64,000 nucleotides of DNA, from contig NZ_LMDU01000011.1 of the NCBI RefSeq assembly GCF_001425165.1, positions 496,058 to 560,057 on the forward strand, written 5' to 3'. The notes below the pieces were generated by a model. The model was not told the DNA's origin, did not search any database, and was given only the letters and a program-made list of their open reading frames with translations. The translations under genes and the position numbers were made by a program. Of this stretch, positions 1 to 8,094 are shown piece after piece. The stretch is from Pelomonas sp. Root405. GTDB lineage: Bacteria > Pseudomonadota > Gammaproteobacteria > Burkholderiales > Burkholderiaceae_C. How positions within the stretch are numbered: the first letter of the stretch is position 1; each line of letters begins with the position of its first letter.

Positions 1-129
1 AGGCAAGGGTGGAAAACAAACGTCGCAGCACGGCAGAACTCCAGCAATGACTGCATCTTCGGCCGGGAGGCACTGCGGATTGACGGCGCTGCGGAGGGCG
101 TCCGTGAACTTTGCGGCTAAGGTGCGGGC
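1..129. other. Window edge, no assignable gene
   Basis: Two frames stay open from the window edge. One ends in TAA at 118-120; the other ends in a TGA overlapping the ATG at 130. A third frame closes near base 48. None of the short peptides resembles a family I know, so this may be the tail of an upstream gene or plain intergenic DNA. A CTAAGG sequence at 117-122 lies just before the next start and could serve as its ribosome binding site or as part of a promoter. Confidence 0.3.
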
Positions 130-621
130 ATGAAAACCCTGCGTGATCTGATGACGCCGCCGGCCCATGTGCTGGGTCGTGTGGAAGTTCTCATTGTTCG
201 GGGCGCGCCGCGCGACCGGGCGCGGCGCATCGAGCACACGATGGCGCTTGCAGGCATCGGCCTGGCCGACGACCGCCTGGGTCAGCGCGGCGAGGCCGAG
301 CTGTCGACGCGACAGGTCACGCTGATCCAGGCCGAACACCTGCCACTGATCGCGACATTTGCACGCAGCGGCGCCATCGACCCGGTCGACCTGCGCCGCA
401 ACATGGTGGTCTCGGGCATCAACCTGCTGTCATTGAAGAAGGTGCAGGTGCGCGTCGGCGCTGCCCTCATCGAACTGGTCGGCCCCTGCGCACCCTGCTC
501 CCGCATGGAAGAGGTCATCGGCCCCGGCGGCTATGCCGCAATGCGCGGCCACGGCGGCATGACGGCGCGGATCCTGGAAGGCGGTGCCATCCGCGTCGGC
601 GACACCGTCAGCGTTGCCTGA
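130..621 (+). CDS. MOSC domain-containing protein
   Basis: A 163-residue single-domain MOSC protein (molybdenum cofactor sulfurase C-terminal type fold). Seen in the sequence: the family pattern of an Arg-Arg-Asn-(hydrophobic) stretch at about residues 89-95, the cysteine pair Cys120 and Cys123 in GPCAPC followed by Arg-Met-Glu, and a C-terminal glycine-rich segment ending in a hydrophobic strand. In the family the conserved cysteine is thought to carry sulfur for metal-sulfur cluster or molybdenum cofactor chemistry. Small stand-alone members have no settled substrate. The start is the ATG preceded by AAGG at 7 bases spacing. The gene stands just ahead of an AraC regulator in the same direction, but nothing ties the two functionally. 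Confidence 0.85.
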   Translation: MKTLRDLMTPPAHVLGRVEVLIVRGAPRDRARRIEHTMALAGIGLADDRLGQRGEAELSTRQVTLIQAEHLPLIATFARSGAIDPVDLRRNMVVSGINLLSLKKVQVRVGAALIELVGPCAPCSRMEEVIGPGGYAAMRGHGGMTARILEGGAIRVGDTVSVA

Positions 622-634
622 GGCGACAGCGCGC

Positions 635-1339
635 ATGCACTGGCAGGGCGAGTTCGCGTTCGGCGATGCCTGGCTCGTCTACCGCGGCGCCAGTGCGGAC
701 AACCGCTGCCACTCGCACGCCGCCGTGCAGCTCGTCGCGGCGGCGGATGCGCTGACCGTGATCGACGACGCCGGGCAGGCCTTCACCAGCTGCGGCTGGG
801 CGATTCGCTCCGGTGTGCGCCACCGACTCGAGCCTTCCGCCGCATTGACGCTGTTGCTGGCCGATCCGCAATCGCGCCTGGCCGCCGCGGTGTTGGCGCT
901 GCTGCCTCGCGCGCCGATGGCGCCACTGCCACCGGCCCTCGTCGCCACGCTGGCGGCGGCGTCACCACTGGCGGACTTGCCGGCACTGCTGGCCCGGCAG
1001 CTGCCGCTGGGGGTCGGTTTCGTCGACCCGCGGCTTGCCGCAGCGTTGGCCTATCTCGACCACCACGCGGGCGGCAATGCGGTCGCCGCGGCGGCGGAGC
1101 ACGGCGGCCTGTCGCCGTCGCGGCTGCGCGCGCTGGCGCAGGCGCAGTTCGGCGTGCCGATGTCCAAGCTGCTGCTGTGGAAGAAGGTGCGCAAGGCCGG
1201 CCTGGCGATGGCCGGCGGCGCCAGCCTCGTGGACGCCGCGCTGGCAGCCGGTTTCGCCGACCAGGCCCACCTGACGCGCACGATGACAGAGGTCGTCGGA
1301 CTCACGCCGGGAGAGGCCCGCACAGCGGCATCGGGCTAG
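635..1339 (+). CDS. AraC-family transcriptional regulator
   Basis: A 234-residue cytoplasmic DNA-binding protein. The first ~120 residues look like a small cupin-type sensing domain (TRP, histidine and glycine-rich strands around residues 20-70). The last ~95 residues carry the two helix-turn-helix units of the AraC/XylS family, ending in the typical GFADQAHLTR and VVGLTPGEAR segments. The ATG at 635 is chosen because it directly precedes the first conserved strand and lies after the previous gene's stop; an upstream GTG at 584 would overlap that gene by 38 bases. The effector and target genes cannot be read from the sequence. Confidence 0.85.
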   Translation: MHWQGEFAFGDAWLVYRGASADNRCHSHAAVQLVAAADALTVIDDAGQAFTSCGWAIRSGVRHRLEPSAALTLLLADPQSRLAAAVLALLPRAPMAPLPPALVATLAAASPLADLPALLARQLPLGVGFVDPRLAAALAYLDHHAGGNAVAAAAEHGGLSPSRLRALAQAQFGVPMSKLLLWKKVRKAGLAMAGGASLVDAALAAGFADQAHLTRTMTEVVGLTPGEARTAASG

Positions 1340-1388
1340 CAGGCGATTCGTTCAAGACGGCCGCAGCGGCGTTTTGAACAATGGCGGC

Positions 1389-1808
1389 ATGCCGATGCCA
1401 CCCGCACTTCGCCTCGCCTACCAGCTCGCCCTACAGGAGGCCCTTGCCGCCGAGCGCCGAGGTGAGCTCGCAGTTGCCTTTGTCCAACTGGAGCGAGCGC
1501 ACATCCTCGGCCAGCGCTACCTGTGGCCGCACATCGTCACGCATGGCGCCATGCTGCGCATCGGCTGGCGCCGCCGCGACGCCCGCGAGGTGGCCGGACA
1601 GCTGCTGCGCCTGCTGGCGACGCTGCCGGGCTGGCTGAGCGGCTGGGTGCCCAAGGGCAACCCGGGAGGCGCCGACGTCTCGGCGCTCAAACCCATGCCC
1701 GTCCCGGCGGATCTGCAGCCGCTGCTCGCCGATTACAGCGTCGGCCGCGACGTGGTCAGACGGCTGGCGTTGTATGGCGCGCTGGCATGGCTCGCCGCCA
1801 ACTTGTGA
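1389..1808 (+). CDS. DUF3703 family protein
   Basis: A 139-residue protein of the DUF3703 family. It shows the family's hallmarks in order: an N-terminal helix with an acidic-basic ARERxGE-like stretch, LERAHILGQRY near residue 40, the MLRIGWRRRDAREV block near residue 60, then a Gly-Asn-Pro-Gly-Gly-Ala segment and PMPVPADL. The function of the family is unknown. The Trp, Arg and His content suggests a soluble helical protein with no signal peptide or membrane segment. The ATG at 1389 is preferred over a TTG at 1374. It ends 18 bases before the stop of the convergent MocR-type gene. Confidence 0.75.
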   Translation: MPMPPALRLAYQLALQEALAAERRGELAVAFVQLERAHILGQRYLWPHIVTHGAMLRIGWRRRDAREVAGQLLRLLATLPGWLSGWVPKGNPGGADVSALKPMPVPADLQPLLADYSVGRDVVRRLALYGALAWLAANL

Positions 1809-1826
1809 ACGACGAGTCGGCCCGCG

Positions 1827-3272
1827 TCAACGCGCCGCCGCACGCGCCCGCTCGACAACGCGCTGAGCGCTGGTCGCCGCACTGAGCTGATCCCGCAGGA
1901 ACTCCGCCAGACGCGGCTGTTGGCTGAAGGCGGCGTTGAAGCGGATATGGGCATCGGCCGCACCGTCGGCGGCGAAGGTGGCGCCGCGCACGAGCAGGAT
2001 GCCGGCGCGGAAGGCCTCGCGGACCACGCCGTCGACATCGACGCCGGCCGGCAATGCCCCCCACAGGAAGAGGCCGCCCTCGCCGGCATGCTCCAGCAGC
2101 ACGCCGGCCTGGCGCAGCTGCTGGGATGCCGCCGCACGCGCCGCGCCCAGCCGCTGCTGCAGGCGGTCCAGATGCTTGCGCCAGCGGCCGGCGGCCAATA
2201 CCTCCAGCAGCACATATTCGTTGAGCGCCGCGGTCGTCAGCACCGTGAAGATCTTCTCGCGCATCAGCGGCTTCAGCAGCGCCGGCTCTGCGGCGATGTA
2301 GCCCAGCCGCAGCGCCGGGCTCATGGCCTTGCAGAAGCTGGAGTAGTAGATGACGCGGTCCAGCCCCGACAGCTGCGCCAGCCGCGTCGGTGTGCCGGGG
2401 TGGAAGTGGCCCTGCACATCGTCCTCGGCCACCAGGAAGTCGTGGCGCTGGGCCAGCATCAGCACGCGGTGCAGATTGGCCGCCGTGCTGCCCCAGCCGG
2501 TCGGGTTGTGCAGCACGCTCTGAATGAAGAGCAGGCGCGGCCGATGCCGCGTGCAGGCGGCGTCGAGCGCTTCCAGGTCGATGCCGTCGGGGCGGCGCGG
2601 CACCGGCACGATGGTCACGCCGGCCTGGCGCAGGCGGTCGAAGAGCAGGAAGTAACCCGGCGTCTCCACGGCGACCGCGTCGCCTGGTCGCAGGAAGGCT
2701 CGGCAGATCAGGTCGATGGCCTGGGTGCCGCCATAGGTGGTCAGCACGCGGCCGGCATCCACCGCCAGGCCCTGGCCGCGCAGCAGCATCGCGATGCGAT
2801 CGCGCAGCTCCGGCAGGCCCTGGGGCGGGCAGCGCGAGGCCATGCCGGCGCTTGCCCGTGCCAGCCCCCGCTGCACCGCGGCGGCGGGGATGGCGTCCTC
2901 AAGCCACGTGGCTGGCAGCGCGCCGCTGCTGGCCAGCAGCACACCGGCCTTCTGGTCGTTGGCCTGCTGGGCCAGCCAGACGGCTTCCTGCTCTTCGCCG
3001 GCCTCGACGCGCGCTGCATCCGGCATCGCGTCGGCCGGGCCATCGGCAACGAAGAAGCCCGCGGTGCCCCGCGAGTCGATGACGCCGGCGGCCACCAGCC
3101 GGTCGTAGGCCACGACGACGGTATTGGGGCTGACGCCCAGGCGCGCGGCGAGCTGGCGGATGGAGTTCAGCCGCGCGCCGGGCGGCAACTGGTGGCTGGC
3201 GATCAAGGCGTGCAGGCGCTGCTCGATCTGGTCGGCCAGCGGGGTGGGCGAATCGCGGTCCAGCGAGAACAT
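1827..3272 (-). CDS. MocR-type GntR/aminotransferase regulator
   Basis: A 481-residue fusion typical of the MocR/PdxR family. Residues 1-70 form a GntR winged helix (QLAARLGVSPNTV); from about 105 onward it is a fold-type I aminotransferase-like domain. Visible cofactor elements are HNPTG at 255-259, Asp285 in the EDDVQGHF segment, and the PLP-anchoring Lys315 in SFCKAMSPALRLGY. Family members use bound PLP as an effector and usually regulate a neighbouring gene. The start codon overlaps the stop of the upstream LysE-type gene by one base (TGATG), so the two are translationally coupled. This suggests the regulator and the exporter form one unit, perhaps with the exporter controlled by it. It is not likely to act as an aminotransferase. 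Confidence 0.9.
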   Translation of the reverse strand: MFSLDRDSPTPLADQIEQRLHALIASHQLPPGARLNSIRQLAARLGVSPNTVVVAYDRLVAAGVIDSRGTAGFFVADGPADAMPDAARVEAGEEQEAVWLAQQANDQKAGVLLASSGALPATWLEDAIPAAAVQRGLARASAGMASRCPPQGLPELRDRIAMLLRGQGLAVDAGRVLTTYGGTQAIDLICRAFLRPGDAVAVETPGYFLLFDRLRQAGVTIVPVPRRPDGIDLEALDAACTRHRPRLLFIQSVLHNPTGWGSTAANLHRVLMLAQRHDFLVAEDDVQGHFHPGTPTRLAQLSGLDRVIYYSSFCKAMSPALRLGYIAAEPALLKPLMREKIFTVLTTAALNEYVLLEVLAAGRWRKHLDRLQQRLGAARAAASQQLRQAGVLLEHAGEGGLFLWGALPAGVDVDGVVREAFRAGILLVRGATFAADGAADAHIRFNAAFSQQPRLAEFLRDQLSAATSAQRVVERARAAAR

Positions 3273-3856
3273 CAGCGCAGCAGCAAGAGGGCGAGCACAA
3301 CCAGGGAAGCGGCCATGATGGCATTGAACAGGCGCCGCCGTGCCGGGTTGGACAGGAAGCGGGCGATGCCCACGCCGAACAGCGCCCACATCGAGATGCA
3401 CGGAAAGCCGACCACGGCCCCGACGACGCTGACGAGCAGCGCGCCCGCCGGCACGCTCAGGCCCGTGGGCATGAAGACGGAGGCCAGCGTCACCGCCTTG
3501 ACCCAGCTCTTGGGGTTGACCAACTGGAACAGCGCCGCCTGCGCAAAGCCCACGCGCTCGGGGGGCCGGCCGTTCGCCGCCGGCGCGACGGCCAAGCGCC
3601 AGGCCAGCACCAGCAGGTAAAGCGTGCCGGCCAGTTTCAGCGCCGCATGCAGGGCTGGCCAGGCGACAAAGACAGCGCCCAGGCCGAGGCAGGTCACGAA
3701 GGTCTGCAGCGCGACGCCGATGTTGACGCCCAGCATGGCCGGCAGGCTGCGCCGGTAGCCGTGGTGGGCGCCGCTGGCGACCATCAGCATGTTGTTGGGG
3801 CCGGGCGTGACGGACATCAGCAGGCAGTAGGTCATCAGAGGCAGCATCTCGTTCAT
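3272..3856 (-). CDS. LysE/RhtB family amino-acid exporter
   Basis: A 194-residue inner-membrane protein with about five or six hydrophobic segments. The N-terminal SVTPGPNN motif followed by a small-residue helix and a basic HHGYRR loop is the LysE/RhtB signature, and the NPKSWVKA sequence near residue 115 is also typical. The family exports amino acids or their derivatives by proton exchange. The exact substrate (homoserine, threonine, leucine or similar) cannot be assigned. Its length is close to the family's usual ~205. It is the promoter-proximal gene of a two-gene unit with the MocR-type regulator, and the ~98-base gap upstream is a divergent promoter region shared with the gene at 3955. 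Confidence 0.9.
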   Translation of the reverse strand: MNEMLPLMTYCLLMSVTPGPNNMLMVASGAHHGYRRSLPAMLGVNIGVALQTFVTCLGLGAVFVAWPALHAALKLAGTLYLLVLAWRLAVAPAANGRPPERVGFAQAALFQLVNPKSWVKAVTLASVFMPTGLSVPAGALLVSVVGAVVGFPCISMWALFGVGIARFLSNPARRRLFNAIMAASLVVLALLLLR

Positions 3857-3954
3857 GTCGCCATTGCAGCGCCGGGCGGTGGCCGCGTGAAGCTACAGCG
3901 CAGGGCTGCGGGCGGCGTGCTGTATCAGGCCGGTGACTGGCACAGTCCGGCCCC

Positions 3955-5166
3955 ATGGACTCGTTGATCTCCGCCGCCGCCCGCGCGCTGGCCGCTGGCG
4001 ACGCGCTCGCGGCGCTGAAGCGCGTCGCGCTGCGCGACGACCCGCCCGCGCTGGCGCTGCGCGGCATCGCGATGGCCCAGCTCGGCGAGCTGGCGCGGGC
4101 CCGCGAGCTGCTGCGGCGTGCAGCGCGGGGCTTCGGCACGCAGGCGTCGCTGGCGCGGGCGCGCTGCGTCGTCGCCGAGGCCGAGGTGGCGCTGGCCCTG
4201 CGCGACTTCAGCGCCGCGCCGCGCGCGCTGGAGGCGGCCATGGCCGTGCTGGAGGCGCGCGCCGACCCCGCCAATGCGCTGCAGGCGCGGTTGATCGCCG
4301 CGCGCCGCTGGCTGTTGCTCGGCCGCCTGGACATGGCGGCCGCGTTGCTCGCGCCCGTCGACATCGCCACGCTGCCGCCGCTGCTGGCCGCCGTCGCGGC
4401 GCTGGCAAGCGTCGAGTTGGCCCTGCGCTCGTTGCGTGTCAATGACGCCCGGCAAGCCTTGCACCAGGCGCAGCAGGCCGCCGCACGCGCGGATGTGCCG
4501 GCGCTGCAGGCCGAGATTGCCGAGGCCGGTGCCGCGCTTGAGCGCACCGCCGCGCGCCGGCTCGTGGGCGGTGCGTGGCAGCCGTTGCAGTTGCACGAGG
4601 TGGCCGCGCTGATGGACTCGGGCGCCCTTGTCGTCGATGCCTGCCGCCATGCGCTGCGGGCCGACGAGTTCGCGCTGCCGCTGGCGCGCCGGCCCATCCT
4701 GTTCACGCTGCTGCGCGCACTCGCCGAGGCCTGGCCGGGTGACGTGGACCGCGACGCGTTGATCGAGCGCGCGTTTCGCACCCGCGATGCCGACGAGACC
4801 CACCGCGCCCGCCTGCGGGTCGAGGTGGGCCGGCTGCGTGCCCTCGTCAAGCCGGTCGCCGGCATCGAGGCCACCGCGCGCGGCTTTGCACTGCGGGCGA
4901 CTTCCATCGTCGTGCTTGCGCCGCCTGTCGAGGGCGAGGCCGGCGAGCTGATGGCGCTGCTGTCCGACGGCGCGGCCTGGTCCACGTCGGCGCTGGCGCT
5001 GGCCGTGGGCGACAGCCAGCGCACCGTGCAGCGCGCACTGGCCGAACTGGAGGCGGCTGGCCGCGTGCGCGCCGTCGGCCAGACCCGCGCGCGGCGCTGG
5101 CTGGCGCCGCCGCTGACCGGTTTCACGACGATCTTGTTACTCCCCGCCGCGCTGCCGCTTGGCTAA
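3955..5166 (+). CDS. Winged-helix protein with TPR-like N-terminus
   Basis: A 403-residue soluble protein. The first ~200 residues are nearly all Ala-rich helices with repeated pairs such as ALRGIAMAQLGELARARELL, resembling tetratricopeptide repeats. The middle (about 215-300) contains an Arg-rich segment like the winged-helix DNA-binding part of OmpR-type regulators. The C-terminal third has a second helix-turn-helix (SQRTVQRALAELEAAGRVR, about 360-378) resembling a small winged helix. I infer a transcriptional regulator, but I do not recognise a named family. Composition is extremely rich in Ala, Leu and Arg. It is divergent from the LysE exporter unit. Confidence 0.65.
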   Translation: MDSLISAAARALAAGDALAALKRVALRDDPPALALRGIAMAQLGELARARELLRRAARGFGTQASLARARCVVAEAEVALALRDFSAAPRALEAAMAVLEARADPANALQARLIAARRWLLLGRLDMAAALLAPVDIATLPPLLAAVAALASVELALRSLRVNDARQALHQAQQAAARADVPALQAEIAEAGAALERTAARRLVGGAWQPLQLHEVAALMDSGALVVDACRHALRADEFALPLARRPILFTLLRALAEAWPGDVDRDALIERAFRTRDADETHRARLRVEVGRLRALVKPVAGIEATARGFALRATSIVVLAPPVEGEAGELMALLSDGAAWSTSALALAVGDSQRTVQRALAELEAAGRVRAVGQTRARRWLAPPLTGFTTILLLPAALPLG

Positions 5167-5200
5167 GGTTCGCCCATCGCAAACCAGCAGGAGCAAGGCC

Positions 5201-5845
5201 ATGAGCAGCAACCCCCAGCCCGCCGAGATCGTGCGCGAGTACGGCCCCTTCGAAGGCGGCAAGTCCATCGCCGGCGTGACCCACGACGGCCAGCGCATCT
5301 GGGCCGCCACCGGCGCGGCGCTGGTCGCCTTTGACCCCGCCAGCGGCGAGACGCAGCAGCGCATCGAGCGCCCCTGCGATGCCGGCACGGCCTTCGACGG
5401 CCGCTACCTCTGGCAACTTGCCGAAGCGCGCATTGACAAGATCGATCCGGCCAGCGGCGCTGTGGTCGCCTCCATCCCCGCACCCGGCCAGGGCGGTGAC
5501 TCGGGCATGGCCTGGGCCGAGGGCAGCCTCTGGGTGGGGCAGCACCGCAGCCGCAAGATCCACCAGATCGACCCCGCCACGGGGGCCATCCGGCGCACCA
5601 TCGAATCCAACCGCTTCGTCACCGGCGTGACCTGGGTCGACGGCGAACTCTGGCACGGCACCTGGGAGGACGACGCGAGCGAGATCCGCCGCATCGACCC
5701 GGCGAACGGTGTCGTGCTGCAGGCCCTGCAGATGCCGCCCGGCACCAACGTCAGCGGCCTCGAATCCGACGGCGCCGACCTGTTCTACGCCGGTGGCGGC
5801 GGCGCGGGCAAGGTGCGCGCCGTGCGCCGACCCAAGCGCGCCTAA
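5201..5845 (+). CDS. Beta-propeller (glutaminyl cyclase-like) protein
   Basis: A 214-residue protein built of repeated blades of the form G-x-x-(W/Y)-x-x-x-x-x-x-I-x-x-I-D-P-A-x-G, visible near residues 30, 75, 125 and 165. This is the pattern of six-bladed propellers such as NHL, SMP-30 and plant-type glutamine cyclotransferases. No signal peptide is visible, so it is probably cytoplasmic. The catalytic identity is not clear: it lacks motifs that would separate a cyclase from a lactonase-like or binding propeller. The ATG at 5201 has an AGGAGCAAGGCC ribosome binding site; an upstream TTG-initiated frame at 5159 is rejected. Confidence 0.7.
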   Translation: MSSNPQPAEIVREYGPFEGGKSIAGVTHDGQRIWAATGAALVAFDPASGETQQRIERPCDAGTAFDGRYLWQLAEARIDKIDPASGAVVASIPAPGQGGDSGMAWAEGSLWVGQHRSRKIHQIDPATGAIRRTIESNRFVTGVTWVDGELWHGTWEDDASEIRRIDPANGVVLQALQMPPGTNVSGLESDGADLFYAGGGGAGKVRAVRRPKRA

Positions 5846-5925
5846 CCACTCAATCCCCCTGCGCAGAACTCACCCGAGCCCGGGTGAAGCCGCTGCATTG
5901 CCTTTGCCAACCCAAGGAGCCTTTG

Positions 5926-6675
5926 ATGAACGCCCCCACACCCCACCCCGTCGTCACGCGTGACCGCTGGATCGCCGAGCGCAAGACGCTGCTCGCCCAC
6001 GAGAAGGAACTGACCCAGCTGCGCGACCGCATCGCCGCCGAGCGCCGTGCCCTGCCCTGGGCCACGCTGGAGCAGGACTACCTGTTCGACACCGTCGACG
6101 GGCCGCGCCGGTTGTCCGGGCTGTTCAAGGGTCGGCGCCAGCTGCTGGTGCAGCACTTCATGCTCGGCCCCGGCTGGGAGCAGGGCTGCAAGAGCTGCTC
6201 CTTCATGGCCGACCACCTCGACGGCATGGCGCCCCACCTGGCCCAGCGCGACATCACACTGCTGGTTGTGTCGCGTGCCCCGCTGGCCGAGATCGAGGCC
6301 TTCAAGCGCCGCATGGGCTGGCGGTTCGACTGGGCGTCGTCGCATGGCAGCGACTTCAACCGCGACTTCCACGTCAGCTTTGCGCCCGAGGACCGCGTCA
6401 ATGGCGAGGTCTATTACAACTTCCACATGACGCCGCTACCGATGGAGGAAGCGCCTGGGATCAGCGTCTTCTACAAGGGCGATGCGGGCCAGGTCTTCCA
6501 CACCTACTCGACCTTCGGCCGTGGCCTGGAAGTGATGATGGGTGCGTACAGCCTCATCGACCTGACGCCCAAGGGCCGCGACGAAGAGGGCTTGGCCTAC
6601 GGCATGGAATGGGTGCGCCACCACGACCGCTACGAGTCGGCTGCGCCTGCCCCCGCCGCCTGCTGCGGCGGCTGA
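5926..6675 (+). CDS. DUF899 thioredoxin-like protein
   Basis: A 249-residue DUF899 family protein, a thioredoxin-fold group of unproven function. It has the family order: N-terminal helical DRWIAERKTLLAHEKELTQ, a FDTVDGPRRLSGLFKGRRQL block, the pair Cys-Lys-Ser-Cys in GCKSCSFMADH (near residue 90), an FKRRMGWRFDWASS segment and the closing VRHHDRYE. The C-terminus ends in Cys-Cys-Gly-Gly. The CKSC pair occupies the redox position of thioredoxins, so an oxidoreductase or thiol role is plausible but unproven. The ATG at 5926 follows an AAGGAG ribosome binding site at 8 bases; a GTG-initiated extension at 5884 has none. One base separates it from the next gene. Confidence 0.85.
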   Translation: MNAPTPHPVVTRDRWIAERKTLLAHEKELTQLRDRIAAERRALPWATLEQDYLFDTVDGPRRLSGLFKGRRQLLVQHFMLGPGWEQGCKSCSFMADHLDGMAPHLAQRDITLLVVSRAPLAEIEAFKRRMGWRFDWASSHGSDFNRDFHVSFAPEDRVNGEVYYNFHMTPLPMEEAPGISVFYKGDAGQVFHTYSTFGRGLEVMMGAYSLIDLTPKGRDEEGLAYGMEWVRHHDRYESAAPAPAACCGG

Positions 6676-6676
6676 C

Positions 6677-7207
6677 ATGGACGCCTGGCCCTGGCTGGCG
6701 CTGGCCGGCGCCGGCGCGCTGCACGGCCTGAACCCGGCCACCGGCTGGGGGCTGGCCGCCTGCTCGCGCGACCCGCGGCGGGCGCTGTTGCCGCTGGCCC
6801 TGGGGCATGCAGCAGCCGTCGGCGGCGTGGCCGTGCTCGTCGCGCTCGGCGGGTCCATGGCTGCGGGTGTTTGGCTGTGCGGCCTGCTGTTGTTGCTGGC
6901 CCTAGCCCTGCGGCGTGCCAAGGCCGGGCTGGCGCTGTGGTCAGGCCTGGTGGCCAGCGTGCACGGCAGCGGGCTGATGCTGGTGCCCGCGCTCGTACCC
7001 ATCTGCCTGAGCGCATCGCCGGCGCGCGAGATCACGGCCTCGGGCTCGCTGCTGCTGGCGCTGGCCGCGGTGGCCGTCCACATGGCCACCATGATGGCCG
7101 TGACGGCCGTGATGGCTCTTGGCGGACGCGCCGCCTGGCGGCGGTGGATTTCTATACTCGGCGCCCATGACCCAAGCCGCCGCTCCGACGCCCGCCCCCA
7201 GCGATGA
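6677..7207 (+). CDS. Small polytopic membrane protein
   Basis: A 176-residue integral membrane protein with about five hydrophobic segments (roughly 1-20, 33-60, 63-80, 84-108 and 118-150) and a basic C-terminal tail. The first ATG lies one base after the DUF899 stop, so the two are almost certainly cotranscribed. I do not recognise the family. The His-Gly-Leu-Asn-Pro-Ala segment in the first helix and two HG-type positions later could be metal or substrate contacts, but that is a guess. The last 41 bases overlap the start of the serine acetyltransferase gene in another frame. Confidence 0.65.
   Translation: MDAWPWLALAGAGALHGLNPATGWGLAACSRDPRRALLPLALGHAAAVGGVAVLVALGGSMAAGVWLCGLLLLLALALRRAKAGLALWSGLVASVHGSGLMLVPALVPICLSASPAREITASGSLLLALAAVAVHMATMMAVTAVMALGGRAAWRRWISILGAHDPSRRSDARPQR
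7153..7158 (+). promoter_or_regulatory. Possible -10 box before serine acetyltransferase gene
   Basis: TATACT lies 8 bases before the chosen ATG at 7167. It matches the sigma-70 -10 consensus at five of six positions, but no -35 box is evident 16-18 bases upstream and it sits inside the coding end of the membrane-protein gene. If used, the transcript would be nearly leaderless. Confidence 0.3.
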
Positions 7208-8087
7208 CCTGACCTCCGTCGTCGAGGCGCTGCGCGGTGCGCGGCGTCAGTGGCGCGACGCCCACCGCCGCGGCGGCGACGGGCGCGAGCTGCCGTCGCG
7301 CGAGCTGCTGGCCGCCATGATCCAGGCGCTGTCCGGCGCGCTGTTCCCGATGCGCCTGGGCCCCCCGACGCTGCGGCCCGAGGACGAGGACTTCTACGTC
7401 GGCCACACACTCGGCGCGGCGATGACGACGCTGCGCCACCAGGCCGCGCTGGAGTTGCGCCACGACGCCCGCCAGCGCGGCGACGACTCACCCAGCCAGG
7501 ATGCCGACGAGCTGGCCAGCCGCTTCCTTCGTACGCTGCCCGGCGTGCGCGTGCTGCTGGACAGCGACGTGCTGGCCGCCTACCAGGGCGACCCGGCGGC
7601 GCGCAGCGTCGACGAGGTGCTGCTGTGCTACCCGGGCCTGCGCGCGCTGATCAGCCACCGCATCGCGCACGAGCTCTACAAGCTCGGGCTGCCGCTGATC
7701 GCGCGCGTCATCGCCGAGCTGGCGCATGCCGAGACCGGCATCGACATCCACCCTGGCGCCACGATCGGCAGCGGCTGCTTCATCGACCACGGCACCGGTG
7801 TCGTCATCGGCGAGACCGCCGTCATCGGCGAGCGGGTGCGCATCTACCAGAACGTCACGCTGGGCGCGAAAAGCTTTCCGACCGACGGCGACGGCAACCT
7901 CGTCAAGGGCCAGCCGCGCCATCCCATCGTCGAGGACGAAGCGGTCATCTATGCCGGCGCCACCGTGCTGGGCCGCGTCACCATCGGCCGCGGCGCCGTC
8001 ATCGGCGGCAATGTCTGGCTGACGCGCAGCGTCGCGGCGGGCAGCTTGGTCACGCAGGCGGATTCGCTCGCCGGGCCCTGCAGCTGA
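7167..8087 (+). CDS. epsC: Serine O-acetyltransferase
   Basis: A 306-residue enzyme of the CysE/EpsC type that makes O-acetylserine from serine and acetyl-CoA, the first step of cysteine synthesis. The N-terminal ~170 residues are helical. The C-terminal part shows left-handed beta-helix hexapeptide repeats, with IDIHPGATIGSGCFIDHG and the catalytic-loop His, followed by GVVIGETAVIGERVRIYQNVTLG and HPIVEDEAVIYAGATVLG. Length and the long helical N-terminus fit the EpsC subgroup better than enteric CysE (273). The ATG at 7167 is chosen as the first in-frame start close to a -10-like TATACT; the start inside the preceding gene is therefore a real overlap. It converges on mscS with a 7-base gap. 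Confidence 0.9.
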   Translation: MTQAAAPTPAPSDDLTSVVEALRGARRQWRDAHRRGGDGRELPSRELLAAMIQALSGALFPMRLGPPTLRPEDEDFYVGHTLGAAMTTLRHQAALELRHDARQRGDDSPSQDADELASRFLRTLPGVRVLLDSDVLAAYQGDPAARSVDEVLLCYPGLRALISHRIAHELYKLGLPLIARVIAELAHAETGIDIHPGATIGSGCFIDHGTGVVIGETAVIGERVRIYQNVTLGAKSFPTDGDGNLVKGQPRHPIVEDEAVIYAGATVLGRVTIGRGAVIGGNVWLTRSVAAGSLVTQADSLAGPCS

Positions 8088-8094
8088 AACGGTC

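Noticed and set aside
1827-5126. One 1099-codon minus-strand frame from 1827 to 5126
   Set aside because: Only the part from 3272 downward is a real gene (MocR-type regulator). The upstream extension reads through the LysE gene in another frame and opposite the winged-helix gene, with a low-complexity Ser/Ala/Arg composition.
5871-5886. Small hairpin CACCCG/CGGGTG between the propeller and DUF899 genes
   Set aside because: Six base pairs, four-base loop and no T-run, inside an otherwise ordinary gap; not enough for a terminator call.
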